Shown here: positions 43,323 through 52,018 of the stretch, piece by piece
Numbering within the stretch: position 1 is the stretch's first letter
Layout: each line of letters starts with the position of its first letter
DNA from: Saccharothrix tamanrassetensis
GTDB lineage: Bacteria; Actinomycetota; Actinomycetes; Mycobacteriales; Pseudonocardiaceae
Length of the DNA stretch: 64,000 bases
Assembly (NCBI RefSeq): GCF_014203665.1
Contig: NZ_JACHJN010000002.1
Span: 248,001-312,000 of the forward strand
Reading direction: 5' to 3'
Position numbers and translations under genes: made by a program
The notes under the pieces: model-generated
What the model was told of the DNA's origin: nothing
What the model saw: the letters and a program-made list of their open reading frames with translations, nothing else
Database searches by the model: none

Positions 43323-44279
43323 ATGGCGGGCGACGGGCGGGACGCGGTCAGGCCGATCAAGCGGCTGGTCGAGGACGACTTCCTTAGCCGGCCCGGTGTG
43401 GTCGGGGTGGACATAGGCGAGAAGGTCGTCGGCGGTCGGCCGGTCGGTGTGCCGGCGATCGTGGTCTACGTGCGCCGAAAAGGACGGGCCGCGCAGTTCA
43501 CGATTCCGCCGGACGTCCTCGGCGTGCCCACCGACGTCGTGGAGGACGCGTTCCTCCCGCACCACACGCTGGCGTCCCCGGAGGGCGTGAGCGGCGCGGA
43601 GCGGCACGAGCTGCTGATCGGCGGCATCGGGGTCGGGCCGAGCCGGGCGGTGCGGTTCGTCCCGCCGGACGTCGCCGAAGCGGACGACTACCTGGTGGCG
43701 GGGACGCTGGGCGCGTTGCTCAGGCCGCGCGGCAGGCGGCGGACGATGGCGCTGACCTCGTTCCACGTGGCCTGCGTGGACGACGCCTGGGCGGTCGGCG
43801 ATCCGATGGTGCACCCGTCCCGAGTCGACGGTGGGCACCCGTACCGGGACCAGATCGGGGTGTTGGCGCGGGCCGCGTTGTCCGCGACCGTGGACGCGGC
43901 GGCGATCCTGCTCACCACACCGCGCTGGCGCCCCGAGGTGGTCGGGGTCGGTCCTGTTGCGGGGCAGGGGAAAGCGCACGTGGGGCAACGGGTGCGCAAG
44001 CGCGGGCGGACGACGGCGCTGACCGAGGGCGTGGTCGCGTCGACCGACGCCGCGATCAGGTTGGACTTCGGGGTGGGGCTGGGCGTGCGGACGCTGCGGG
44101 ACCAGATCCGGGTGGAGGGTGCGTTCGCCGACCACGGCGACTCGGGGGCCGTGCTGCTGGACGACGACAACCGCGTGGTGGGTCTGTACTGCGGCGGCAG
44201 CAGGCACCGCGGGTTCGCCAACCCCATCGCCGCCGTGCTCGACCAGCTCGACGTGGATCTGCTGTCGGTGGAGCCGTGA
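43323..44279 (+). CDS. Trypsin-like (Nal1/S1C-type) peptidase
   Basis: A 318-residue cytoplasmic protein. It has a serine nucleophile motif ADHGDSGAVLLDDDNRVVG near residue 275, a His in MALTSFHVACVD and an Asp in ATVDAAAILLTTP, giving a plausible His-Asp-Ser triad. The N-terminal GVVGVDIGEKVVGGRPVGVP and AIVVYVRRKG are typical of the unassigned Nal1-like protease-fold group. There is no signal peptide. TTGGAGG is about 7 bases before the ATG at 43323; an ATG four codons earlier is possible. Confidence 0.82.
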   Translation: MAGDGRDAVRPIKRLVEDDFLSRPGVVGVDIGEKVVGGRPVGVPAIVVYVRRKGRAAQFTIPPDVLGVPTDVVEDAFLPHHTLASPEGVSGAERHELLIGGIGVGPSRAVRFVPPDVAEADDYLVAGTLGALLRPRGRRRTMALTSFHVACVDDAWAVGDPMVHPSRVDGGHPYRDQIGVLARAALSATVDAAAILLTTPRWRPEVVGVGPVAGQGKAHVGQRVRKRGRTTALTEGVVASTDAAIRLDFGVGLGVRTLRDQIRVEGAFADHGDSGAVLLDDDNRVVGLYCGGSRHRGFANPIAAVLDQLDVDLLSVEP

Positions 44280-44386
44280 CCCACATCGGACTGGCCCCGA
44301 CCCGACCGGCTCGGGTACGCCGAGCAGCTACGCGGACGCCTCCGATGAGGACGTGGCCGTCCTGGCGAAGAACCCGGGAGCAGCGC

Positions 44387-45118
44387 TCAGTCCCGGTGCA
44401 CCCGCGTCGCGGACGCCTGGGCGCGGGGCTTGAGCACGATGGAGTCCAGATTCACGTGCGACGGCCTGGTCACCGCGAACGCGATCACGTCGGCCACGTC
44501 GTCCGCGGTCAGCGGGGTCACGCCCGCGTAGACGGCCGCCGCCCGCTCGGCGTCGCCCTCGAAGCGGTTGACCGAGAAGTCGGTCTCCACCATCCCCGGC
44601 AGCACCTCGGTCACCCGCACGGGCTGCCCCAGCAGCTCACCCCGCAGCGTGCGGTGCAGGGCGGACTGGGCGTGCTTGGCGGAGGTGTAGCCCGAGCCGT
44701 TGTCGTACGCCTCGTACGCGGCCACCGACGTCACGGTCACGATGTGGCCGTCGCCGGACGCGATCAGCGCGGGCAGCAGGCCCTTGGTGACGCGCAGCGT
44801 GCCGAGGACGTTGGTCTCCCACATCCACCGCCAGTCGTCCTCGTCGGCGGACGCCACCGGGTCCAGGCCGCGTGCGCCGCCGGCGTTGTTGACCAGTACC
44901 CGCACGTCGGGGACCGCTCCGACGAGCGCGTCGACCGACGAGGCGGAGGTCACGTCCAGCTCGACCGCCGTGCCGCCGATGTCATCCGCGATAGTCTTGA
45001 GCAGGTCGAGCCGCCGGGCGGCCAGCACGACGTGGAAGCCTTCGGCGGCGAGCCTGCGGGCGGTGGCCTCACCGATTCCCGCGCTGGCTCCGGTGACGAC
45101 TGCGATAGGACGGGTCAC
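44387..45118 (-). CDS. Short-chain dehydrogenase/reductase
   Basis: A 243-residue SDR. It has NAD(P) motif VTGASAGIGEATARRLA (residues 8-24), VLVNNAGGARG, and the catalytic Ser-Tyr-Lys in VTSVAAYEAY and GYTSAKHAQ. It resembles mycobacterial Rv0484c, which also sits between the L,D-transpeptidase and mshA regions. The substrate is unknown. The GTG at 45118 is chosen because the longer frame is antisense to the next gene. Confidence 0.9.
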   Translation of the reverse strand: MTRPIAVVTGASAGIGEATARRLAAEGFHVVLAARRLDLLKTIADDIGGTAVELDVTSASSVDALVGAVPDVRVLVNNAGGARGLDPVASADEDDWRWMWETNVLGTLRVTKGLLPALIASGDGHIVTVTSVAAYEAYDNGSGYTSAKHAQSALHRTLRGELLGQPVRVTEVLPGMVETDFSVNRFEGDAERAAAVYAGVTPLTADDVADVIAFAVTRPSHVNLDSIVLKPRAQASATRVHRD

Positions 45119-45197
45119 AGCGGTGATCCTAGGTGTGTGTTGCGGATCACTCGCACCGAAAGCCCCCGTGCACGTCCTTCGTTCGGGAGGTCGAACA

Positions 45198-46343
45198 GTG
45201 CGCAAGAAACTCACGGCCCTGCTGCTGGGTGTGGTGGTCCTCGCCGGCTGCTCCGCCCAGGTGGCACCGGGCGACGCCAAGCCCGAGGGCGGCGACAAGC
45301 CGCCGGTGGCGAAGTTCACCACCGTCCCCGCCGACGGCGCGACCGAGGTGCCGGTCAACGTGCCGGTCCAGGTCAGCGTCGCCGAGGGCACGATCGACCA
45401 GGTCACGCTGGCGAACCCGGAGGGGGAGCCGGTGGAGGGCAAGCTCGGCCCGGACAAGAAGACCTGGGCCAGCGCCGAGCCGCTCGGCTTCGGCAAGAGC
45501 TACACCTACGCGGGCCAGGCCACCGGCACCGACGGCAGGAAGGTCGAGCTCAAGGGCGCGTTCACCACGCTCAACGCCGCCTCGCAGGTGCGTGCCACGC
45601 TGTTCCCCGGCGACGACCAGACGGTCGGCGTCGCGATCCCGATCATGGTCCGGTTCGAGGCGGACGTGGCCGACCGGGCCAGTGCGGAGAAGGCGCTGAC
45701 CGTGACCAACTCGGCCAACGTCAAGGGCAGCTGGGCCTGGCTGAACTCCCGCGAGGTGCACTACCGGCCCGAGACGTACTGGCCGGCGAACACGAAGGTG
45801 CACGTCGAGGCCAAGCTCTACGGCGTCCCCTACGGCGGCGGCGCGTACGGCAAGGCCGATGTGACCAGCGACTTCACCATCGGCCGCAACCAGGTCGTGA
45901 AGATCGACACCCCGTCGCACCAGCTCGTGGTGCAGCGCGACGGCGCGACCGTGGCGACCTACCCGGCGTCGTTCGGCAAGGACGCCGACGCGGAGCTGAC
46001 CACCCCGAACGGCACGTTCGTGGTGATGCAGAAGGACCCGCAGTTCAGCTTCGACAACCCGCGCTACGGCTACACCAACGTGCTGAAGAAGTGGGCCGTC
46101 CGGTTCTCCAACCACGGCGAGTTCATCCACGAGAACAACGACAACGCGGCCAACATCGGCCGGAACAACACCTCGCACGGCTGCGCGAACCTGCTGGAGG
46201 CCGACGCCAAGGCGTACTACGACAGCGCCCTGGTGGGCGACCCGGTGGAGGTCACCGGCTCGATCACCACGCTGCCCGCGCAGTACGACTGGTACGACTG
46301 GCAGATCCCGTGGTCGCAGTGGCAGACGATGTCCGCGCTCTGA
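45198..46343 (+). CDS. L,D-transpeptidase lipoprotein (LprQ/LdtMt-like)
   Basis: A 381-residue exported enzyme making 3-3 crosslinks in peptidoglycan. A lipoprotein signal (residues 1-18) ends in VLAGC with Cys18. Two Ig-like domains cover about 40-225 (TTVPADGATEVPVNVPVQV; VAIPIMVRFEADV). The YkuD domain follows, with His311 region GEFIHEN and catalytic Cys329 in TSHGCAN, and a Trp-rich end YDWYDWQIPWSQWQ as in LdtMt2. GTG start with GGGAGG 8 bases before. It is divergent from the SDR. Confidence 0.93.
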   Translation: MRKKLTALLLGVVVLAGCSAQVAPGDAKPEGGDKPPVAKFTTVPADGATEVPVNVPVQVSVAEGTIDQVTLANPEGEPVEGKLGPDKKTWASAEPLGFGKSYTYAGQATGTDGRKVELKGAFTTLNAASQVRATLFPGDDQTVGVAIPIMVRFEADVADRASAEKALTVTNSANVKGSWAWLNSREVHYRPETYWPANTKVHVEAKLYGVPYGGGAYGKADVTSDFTIGRNQVVKIDTPSHQLVVQRDGATVATYPASFGKDADAELTTPNGTFVVMQKDPQFSFDNPRYGYTNVLKKWAVRFSNHGEFIHENNDNAANIGRNNTSHGCANLLEADAKAYYDSALVGDPVEVTGSITTLPAQYDWYDWQIPWSQWQTMSAL

Positions 46344-46406
46344 CCCGGACCGGTGTTGTGATGTGCGCATACATCGGGAAGTGATGAGTCGGCGCGCGCG
46401 TTGTGA

Positions 46407-47216
46407 ATGGGCGTGCTGACTTCTCTCCTCACCGCCGAGGGCGTGCGGCTGTCCGTCCGCGAGGCGGGGCCCGCGCACGGCCCGGCCGTGGTGCTGGTGC
46501 ACGGCTGGGCGCAGTCCGGGGAGGCGTGGTCGCACCAGCTCGCGGACCCGGCCTTCCACGCGCACGCGGTCGACCTGCGGGGCCACGGCGAGTCGGAGGT
46601 GCCGGACACCGGCTACCGGGACTCCGCGACGTGGGCCGACGACCTGCGCACCGTGCTCGACCACACCGGTCCGGCGGTGCTGGTCGGCTGGTCCTACGGC
46701 GGCCTGGTGATCGCCGACTACCTGCGCGCGCACGGCACGTCCGAGGTGGACGGCCTGGTGCTGGTGGGCGCGATCACCGAGATCGGCCGCGACCGGCCGG
46801 GTGGGCGCAGCGGCCGGGTGATGCGCGAGGCGCTGCCCGCCGCGCTGTCCGAGGACCCGGCGGTGGCCGTGCCGGCGCTGCACCGGTTCTGCGTCGAGCA
46901 GGCGCCCGGTCTGCCCGGTGACGCGGTGCAGCGCCTGCTGGGCACCGCGCTGCGGGTGCCGTCACGGGTGCGCGGCGAGCTGTTCCGGCGGGACGTGGGC
47001 AGCGCCGAGGTGCTCGAGGCGGTGGACAAGCCGACACTGGTGGTGCACGGGACCGCCGACGAGGTGGTCGACCCGGCCGCCGGCGAGTACGCGGCGGCCA
47101 CCATCCCCGGAGCCGAGTTGCGCTGGTACGAGGGCATCGGGCACACGCCGTTCCTGGAGCGCCCCGAGCGGTTCGCCGCGGACCTGGCCGCGTTCGTCGC
47201 GGAGGTCGGCCGGTGA
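46407..47216 (+). CDS. Alpha/beta hydrolase (haloperoxidase/esterase-like)
   Basis: A 269-residue enzyme: oxyanion loop LVHGWAQSG, nucleophile Ser in VGWSYGGLV, Asp in [11 protein letters not shown] and His in GIGHTPFLE. It overlaps mshA by GTGA, so it is co-translated with mycothiol synthesis, although no direct link is established. In mycobacteria another gene (Rv0485) takes this place. The ATG is GGGCG-preceded, with no strong SD. Confidence 0.87.
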   Translation: MGVLTSLLTAEGVRLSVREAGPAHGPAVVLVHGWAQSGEAWSHQLADPAFHAHAVDLRGHGESEVPDTGYRDSATWADDLRTVLDHTGPAVLVGWSYGGLVIADYLRAHGTSEVDGLVLVGAITEIGRDRPGGRSGRVMREALPAALSEDPAVAVPALHRFCVEQAPGLPGDAVQRLLGTALRVPSRVRGELFRRDVGSAEVLEAVDKPTLVVHGTADEVVDPAAGEYAAATIPGAELRWYEGIGHTPFLERPERFAADLAAFVAEVGR

Positions 47217-48466
47217 AGCGGGTCGCGGTGCTGTCCGTGCACACCTCGCCGCTGGAGCAGCCCGGCACGGGCGACGCGGGCGGCATGAACGTCTACATCG
47301 TGCAGACCGCCACCCGGATGGCGCGGCGCGGCATCGAGGTGGAGATCTTCACCCGCGCCACCTCCTCCGAGCTGCCGCCGGTCGCCGAACTCGCGCCGGG
47401 CGTGAAGGTGCGGCACGTGGTGGCCGGGCCGTTCGAGGGCCTGGGCAAGGAGGAGCTGCCGGGCCAGCTGTGCGCGTTCACCGCGGGCGTGCTGCGGGCC
47501 GAGGCACGGCACGAGCCGGGCCACTACGACGTGGTGCACTCGCACTACTGGCTGTCCGGCCAGGTCGGCTGGCTGGCGCGGGAACGCTGGGCGGTGCCGC
47601 TGGTGCACACCGCGCACACGCTGGCCAAGGTGAAGAACGCGAACCTCGCCTCGTGCGACCTGCCGGAGCCCCGGATGCGGCTGATCGGCGAGGAGCAGGT
47701 GGCCGCGGAGGCCGACCGGCTGGTGGCGAACACCGAGGTCGAGGCGGAAGAGCTGATCAAGCTGTACGACGCGGACCCGGCGAAGGTGATGGTCGTGCCG
47801 CCGGGCGTGGACCTGGACCGGTTCACCCCGGGCGACCGGGGCGCCGCGCGGTCCGCGCTCGGGTTGCGCCCGGACGCCGTGGTGCTCGCGTTCGTGGGGC
47901 GCATCCAGCCGCTGAAGGCCCCGGACGTGCTGGTGCGGGCCGCCGCCGAGCTGCTGTTCCACGCGCCGCGGCTGCGCGATCGGCTGGTGGTGATGATCGT
48001 CGGCGGACCGTCCGGCTCCGGGGTGAAGACGCCCGCCGAGCTGAAGCGGCTGGCCGCCGAGCTGGGCATCGCGGACGTGGTGCGGTTCCTGCCGCCGCAG
48101 GGCGGCGAGGCGCTGGCCGAGGTGTACCGGGCGGCCGACGTGGTCGCCGTGCCCAGCTACAACGAGTCGTTCGGGCTGGTGGCGCTGGAGGCGCAGGCGT
48201 GCGGCACACCGGTGGTCGCGGCGGCGGTCGGCGGGCTGCCGGTGGCCGTCCGGGACGGCGTGTCGGGCCTGCTGGTCGAAGGGCACGAGGCCGGCCCGTG
48301 GGCGCGCGCGCTGGAGTCCCTCGTGCTGCACCGCGCGTACCGGGAGGAGTTGGCCGCCAACGCGGTCGGGCACGCCCGCCGGTTCTCCTGGGAGCGCACG
48401 ACTGATTCACTGCTGGCGGGGTACGCCCAGGCACGGGACGTGTTCCGCGAGGAGGTTTTCGCTTGA
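47213..48466 (+). CDS. mshA: D-inositol-3-phosphate glycosyltransferase
   Basis: A 417-residue GT4 enzyme that joins UDP-GlcNAc to 1L-myo-inositol 3-phosphate, the first step of mycothiol synthesis. It shows [66 protein letters not shown] and the EX7E motif in [19 protein letters not shown]. The GTG start lies in the hydrolase stop. It is followed by the YbjN gene as in mycobacteria. Confidence 0.97.
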   Translation: MKRVAVLSVHTSPLEQPGTGDAGGMNVYIVQTATRMARRGIEVEIFTRATSSELPPVAELAPGVKVRHVVAGPFEGLGKEELPGQLCAFTAGVLRAEARHEPGHYDVVHSHYWLSGQVGWLARERWAVPLVHTAHTLAKVKNANLASCDLPEPRMRLIGEEQVAAEADRLVANTEVEAEELIKLYDADPAKVMVVPPGVDLDRFTPGDRGAARSALGLRPDAVVLAFVGRIQPLKAPDVLVRAAAELLFHAPRLRDRLVVMIVGGPSGSGVKTPAELKRLAAELGIADVVRFLPPQGGEALAEVYRAADVVAVPSYNESFGLVALEAQACGTPVVAAAVGGLPVAVRDGVSGLLVEGHEAGPWARALESLVLHRAYREELAANAVGHARRFSWERTTDSLLAGYAQARDVFREEVFA

Positions 48467-48945
48467 GCGTGGACGAGGTCGTCGGGTCCGCTCTGGACGA
48501 ACGGGAGCTGGTTTACCAGCACCCGGAGCCGGGGAAGTTCTTCGTGACGCTGCCGGGCACGAAGAAGCTGCAGACCAACTGCTGGCTGGTGGCCGGCCGG
48601 CACGCGCTGGTGGTGGAGGCGTTCGTGTGCCGCAAGCCGGACGAGGCGCACCAGGACGTGTACCGGTTCTTGTTGCGGCGCAACGCGAAGCTCTACGGCG
48701 TGCACTACACGTTGGACGCTCGTGGCGACATCTACCTGGTGGGTCGGATCGCCCTGCACGCCGTGACGGCGGATGAGCTGGACCGCGTCCTGGGACAGGT
48801 CGTCGAAGCGGCCGACGGGGACTTCAACACGCTGCTGGAGATCGGGTTCAAGGGAGCGATCCGGCGCGAGTGGGACTGGCGGGTCTCGCGCGGGGAGTCG
48901 CTGGCCAACCTGAAGGCGTTCCAGCACCTGGTGTCCGAGTCCTGA
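48463..48945 (+). CDS. YbjN-domain protein (Rv0487-like)
   Basis: A 158-160-residue protein. It has [40 protein letters not shown] and [20 protein letters not shown], the YbjN fold seen also in type III secretion chaperones. The function is unknown but the gene is fixed next to mshA in many actinobacteria. Start is either TTG at 48463 (TTGA overlap) or GTG at 48469. Confidence 0.88.
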   Translation: MSVDEVVGSALDERELVYQHPEPGKFFVTLPGTKKLQTNCWLVAGRHALVVEAFVCRKPDEAHQDVYRFLLRRNAKLYGVHYTLDARGDIYLVGRIALHAVTADELDRVLGQVVEAADGDFNTLLEIGFKGAIRREWDWRVSRGESLANLKAFQHLVSES

Positions 48946-49038
48946 GAACGCGCCCGGTGTCCTAATCGTGATCGTCGCCGGGCAACTGGCCCCCTGCCGA
49001 GGTCCGTCCCACGGGGGACGCGACCACAGGAGGGGACC

Positions 49039-49899
49039 ATGGGCAGACGGGCGGGATTCGCGATAGCGGCGCTGGCGTTGCTGGCGTTGGCCGGGTGTTC
49101 GTCGAGTGACGGCGGCGGTGATTCCCAGGCGGCCGTCGCGCCGCAGGCCGAGCAGGCCACGCCGGGCCGTGCGGGCGCGCAGACCAAGAGCCCGCCGGGG
49201 GCGCAGCAGGAGAACACGGCGGCCGAGTCGGTCGCGCAGAACCGGCAGCTGATCCGCACCGCGTCGGTGGAGCTGCGCACGCCCGACGTCACGACCGTGT
49301 TGGCGAAGGTCAAGGAACTGGCCATCGCGGAGGGCGGGTTCCCGGCGCAGGAGAACGCCACCAAGAACCACGGCACGGTGACCTTGCGGGTGCCCGGGGA
49401 CCGGCTCGACGCGGTGCTCAAGTCGTTGACCGAGCTGTCCGGCGTGGACGTGGCGCGGCGCGAGGTGCGCACCGAGGACGTGACCGAGCAGGTGGTGGAC
49501 GTCGAGGCGCGGCTGGCGAACCAGCGGGCCAGTGTGGAGCGGGTGCGCGGGCTGCTGGAGCGGGCCTCCACCACCTCGGAGATCACCCAGATCGAGTCCG
49601 AGCTGACCAAGCGGCAGTCCGAGCTGGAGTCGCTCCAGCGGCGCTACGACTCGCTCAAGGGACAGGTCGCCATGTCGACGTTGACCGTGACCGTGCGGTC
49701 CTCGGGCACCACGCCCGGCGTGCCGGAGGAGGAGAACTTCCTGACCGCGCTGGCGGGCGGCTGGGACGCGCTGGTGGGCGCGGTGGCGTGGTTGCTCGTC
49801 GTGATCGGAGCGGCTCTGCCGTTCGCCCTGGTGCTCGGCACGCCGCTGATCGGGTACCTCGTGTGGCGGCGTCGGCGGCGGGCCGCGGTCACGCCCTGA
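49039..49899 (+). CDS. DUF4349 lipoprotein
   Basis: A 286-residue protein. A lipoprotein signal ends LALAGC (Cys20). A disordered Gln/Ala-rich linker is followed by DUF4349: RQLIRTASVELRTPDV, LRVPGDRLDAVLKSL, then a long coiled coil (about 150-215; RLANQRASVERVRGLLERAS, ESELTKRQSELESLQRRYD) and a C-terminal membrane helix (WLLVVIGAALPFALVLGT). It is anchored at both ends in the cell envelope; its role is unknown. SD AGGAGGGGACC precedes the ATG. Confidence 0.9.
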   Translation: MGRRAGFAIAALALLALAGCSSSDGGGDSQAAVAPQAEQATPGRAGAQTKSPPGAQQENTAAESVAQNRQLIRTASVELRTPDVTTVLAKVKELAIAEGGFPAQENATKNHGTVTLRVPGDRLDAVLKSLTELSGVDVARREVRTEDVTEQVVDVEARLANQRASVERVRGLLERASTTSEITQIESELTKRQSELESLQRRYDSLKGQVAMSTLTVTVRSSGTTPGVPEEENFLTALAGGWDALVGAVAWLLVVIGAALPFALVLGTPLIGYLVWRRRRRAAVTP

Positions 49900-49960
49900 T
49901 ACCCGGACGAGGCGGGCTGCCGGGCGAAGAGCTACCGGGAGTGACAGCGCGCGGGAGCGC

Positions 49961-50096
49961 GGGGCGGCTTGGGAGAGAGGGGGAGTCACGAGCTCAAGCC
50001 GCCCCACGTCAGTTCCCCGCTGCTGGTGGATCCGGGCGGGGGGAGCCCGACGATCCCAGCGGGCCCGCGGTTCGACGGGGGGATGGCAAACCGCGG
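49961..50096. other. Hairpin-containing intergenic stretch
   Basis: The 418 bases between the DUF4349 and acyl-CoA ligase genes hold an 11-bp perfect stem (GGGGCGGCTTG with CAAGCCGCCCC, 49961-50005) and an 8-bp stem (CCGCGGTT with AACCGCGG, 50065-50096). The first may terminate the upstream gene. No riboswitch class I know fits, and the 88-codon frame here lacks coding character. Confidence 0.4.
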
Positions 50097-50290
50097 TGGT
50101 GCCGAGCAGGTCGTCGGAGTGCGTGGGAGCCGACCCGTTCGGCTCTGTCAACTTGGCAGATGGCCGTCGATCACCACAAGAGCCGGCGATACTCCATTCG
50201 AGTGGTATCGGCGTAGCTGCGTAACGCCGTTGTGATCATCGGATTTCCTTGACCGGCGATGTGTCGTGGCTCACGATGGCGAGATCGGCA

Positions 50291-50304
50291 TTACCAACGA
50301 GTAA
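50291..50304. promoter_or_regulatory. Possible TetR-type operator before the acyl-CoA ligase gene
   Basis: TTACCAACGAGTAA has TTAC/GTAA arms and lies 13 bases before the ATG. Similar TACC-GACGAGTA palindromes precede fatty-acid genes in actinomycetes, as far as I recall; the regulator is not in the window. Confidence 0.4.
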
Positions 50305-50317
50305 GTGAGGCTGCCGC

Positions 50318-51880
50318 ATGGTGTTCCGCAGTCCGTTCCCCGATGTCGACCTCCCCGACGTCTCGCTGCACGAGCTGCTGTTCGCCGACCTCGGCGACCG
50401 CGCGGACCGGGTGGCGCTGGTCGACGGTTCGTCAGGCGCGTCCCTCACCTACGCCCAGCTCGCCGGAGCCGTCGACCGCCTCGCCGCGGCGCTGGCCGAA
50501 CGGGGCATCGGCAAGGGCGACGTGGTCGGCATCCTCAGCCCCAACACCCCGTACTACGCGGTCGTCTTCCACGGCATCCTCCGCGCCGGCGCGACCGCCA
50601 CCACCATCAACGCCCTGTACACCGCGGACGAGGTGGCGCACCAGCTGACCGACGCGGGCGCGAAGATGCTGTTCACGGTGTCCGTGCTGCTGCCCAACGC
50701 CGCTCCGGGGGCGGCGCGGGCGGGCGTCGCCGACGTGGTGGTGCTGGACCGGGCCGAGGGCTACCCGAGCCTCACCGAGCTGCTCGGCTCGACCGGCCCG
50801 GTGCCCGGGGTGAGCATCGACCCGGCCGAGGACGTGGCCGTGCTGCCCTACTCCTCCGGCACCACCGGGCGGGCCAAGGGCGTCATGCTGACCCACCGCA
50901 ACCTGGTCGCGAACATCGTGCAGTGCGGCCCGCTGCTGAAGGTCGGCGACACCACCCGCATCCTCGCCGTGCTGCCGTTCTTCCACATCTACGGCATGCA
51001 GGTGCTGATGAACAACGGCCTGCACGTGGGCGCGACCGTGGTCACGCTGCCGAAGTTCGAGCTGCCCGAGTTCCTCCGCGTGATCCAGGACCACCGCACC
51101 GACCGCGTCTACATCGCGCCCCCGCTGGCCGTGGCGCTGGCCAAGCACCCGTTGGTGGACCAGTACGACCTGTCCGGCATCGACACCGTCTTCTCCGGCG
51201 CCGCCCCGCTCGACGTCGACCTGGCGGCGGCCGTGGCCAAGCGCCTGGGCTGCCGCGTCTCGCAGGGCTACGGCATGACCGAGATGAGCCCGGTCAGCCA
51301 CGCCATCCCGGACGACCGCGACGACATCTCGGTCGGCACGGTCGGCGTCATCGCGCCGAACATGGAGTGCCGCTTCGTCGACCCGGCGACCGGCGAGGAC
51401 GTGGGCGTCGGCGAACGAGGCGAACTGTGGTGCCGCGGCCCGAACGTGATGAAGGGCTACCTGAACGACCCCGACGCCACCGCGGCCACGCTGGACGACG
51501 AGGGCTGGCTGCACACCGGCGACGTGGCCGTGATCGACTCCGACGGCCTGGTCAGCATCGTGGACCGGGTGAAGGAGCTGATCAAGTACAAGGGCTACCA
51601 GGTGCCGCCGGCCGAGTTGGAGGCGCTGCTGCTCACCCACCCGGACATCGCCGACGCGGCCGTGGTCGGGGTGCGCGACGGCGAGGGCGAAGAGGTGCCC
51701 AAGGCGTTCGTCGTGCTCCAGGCGGGAGCTGCCCTGGACGCCGACGGCGTGATGTCGTTCGTGGCGGAACACGTGGCGCCGCACAAGAAGGTGCGCGTCG
51801 TGGAGTTCATCGGAGCCATCCCGAAGTCGGCCTCGGGCAAGATCCTGCGGAAGGACCTGCGGGCGCGCGAGGCCAGTTGA
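50318..51880 (+). CDS. AMP-dependent acyl/aryl-CoA ligase (4-coumarate-CoA ligase-like)
   Basis: A 520-residue ANL enzyme. It has the ATP motif LPYSSGTTGRAKGVMLTHRN (about 182-201), SQGYGMTEMSP, GWLHTGDVAVID, DRVKELIKYKGYQVPPAELE and the catalytic Lys in PKSASGKILRKDL. It activates a carboxylic acid as acyl-AMP and then makes the CoA thioester. The 4CL-like motifs suggest an aromatic or medium-chain acid. SD GTGAGG is 8 bases before the ATG. A strong terminator follows. The gene breaks the mycobacterial gene order between YbjN and gpm1. Confidence 0.92.
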   Translation: MVFRSPFPDVDLPDVSLHELLFADLGDRADRVALVDGSSGASLTYAQLAGAVDRLAAALAERGIGKGDVVGILSPNTPYYAVVFHGILRAGATATTINALYTADEVAHQLTDAGAKMLFTVSVLLPNAAPGAARAGVADVVVLDRAEGYPSLTELLGSTGPVPGVSIDPAEDVAVLPYSSGTTGRAKGVMLTHRNLVANIVQCGPLLKVGDTTRILAVLPFFHIYGMQVLMNNGLHVGATVVTLPKFELPEFLRVIQDHRTDRVYIAPPLAVALAKHPLVDQYDLSGIDTVFSGAAPLDVDLAAAVAKRLGCRVSQGYGMTEMSPVSHAIPDDRDDISVGTVGVIAPNMECRFVDPATGEDVGVGERGELWCRGPNVMKGYLNDPDATAATLDDEGWLHTGDVAVIDSDGLVSIVDRVKELIKYKGYQVPPAELEALLLTHPDIADAAVVGVRDGEGEEVPKAFVVLQAGAALDADGVMSFVAEHVAPHKKVRVVEFIGAIPKSASGKILRKDLRAREAS

Positions 51881-51897
51881 CCGGGTGATCGGCGACA

Positions 51898-51924
51898 GCC
51901 CCGGCAGTGGTCCACTGCCGGGGC
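51898..51924 (+). terminator. Terminator of the acyl-CoA ligase gene
   Basis: GCCCCGGCAGTGG and CCACTGCCGGGGC form a near-perfect 13-bp inverted repeat with one central base, 17 bases past the stop. It may also stop the convergent TIR gene. Confidence 0.8.
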
Positions 51925-52018
51925 CTCCATCGGTCCCGGCCGAGCGTCGGCCGCTCCGCGTCACACCACGGCGCCGAGGCCCGTCCCGTCGAGACCGGAC
52001 GGGTGAGGTCGTCAGCGC

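Noticed and set aside
49961..50096. Riboswitch (for example c-di-AMP type)
   Set aside because: Only two simple stems are visible; conserved bases of known classes are missing.
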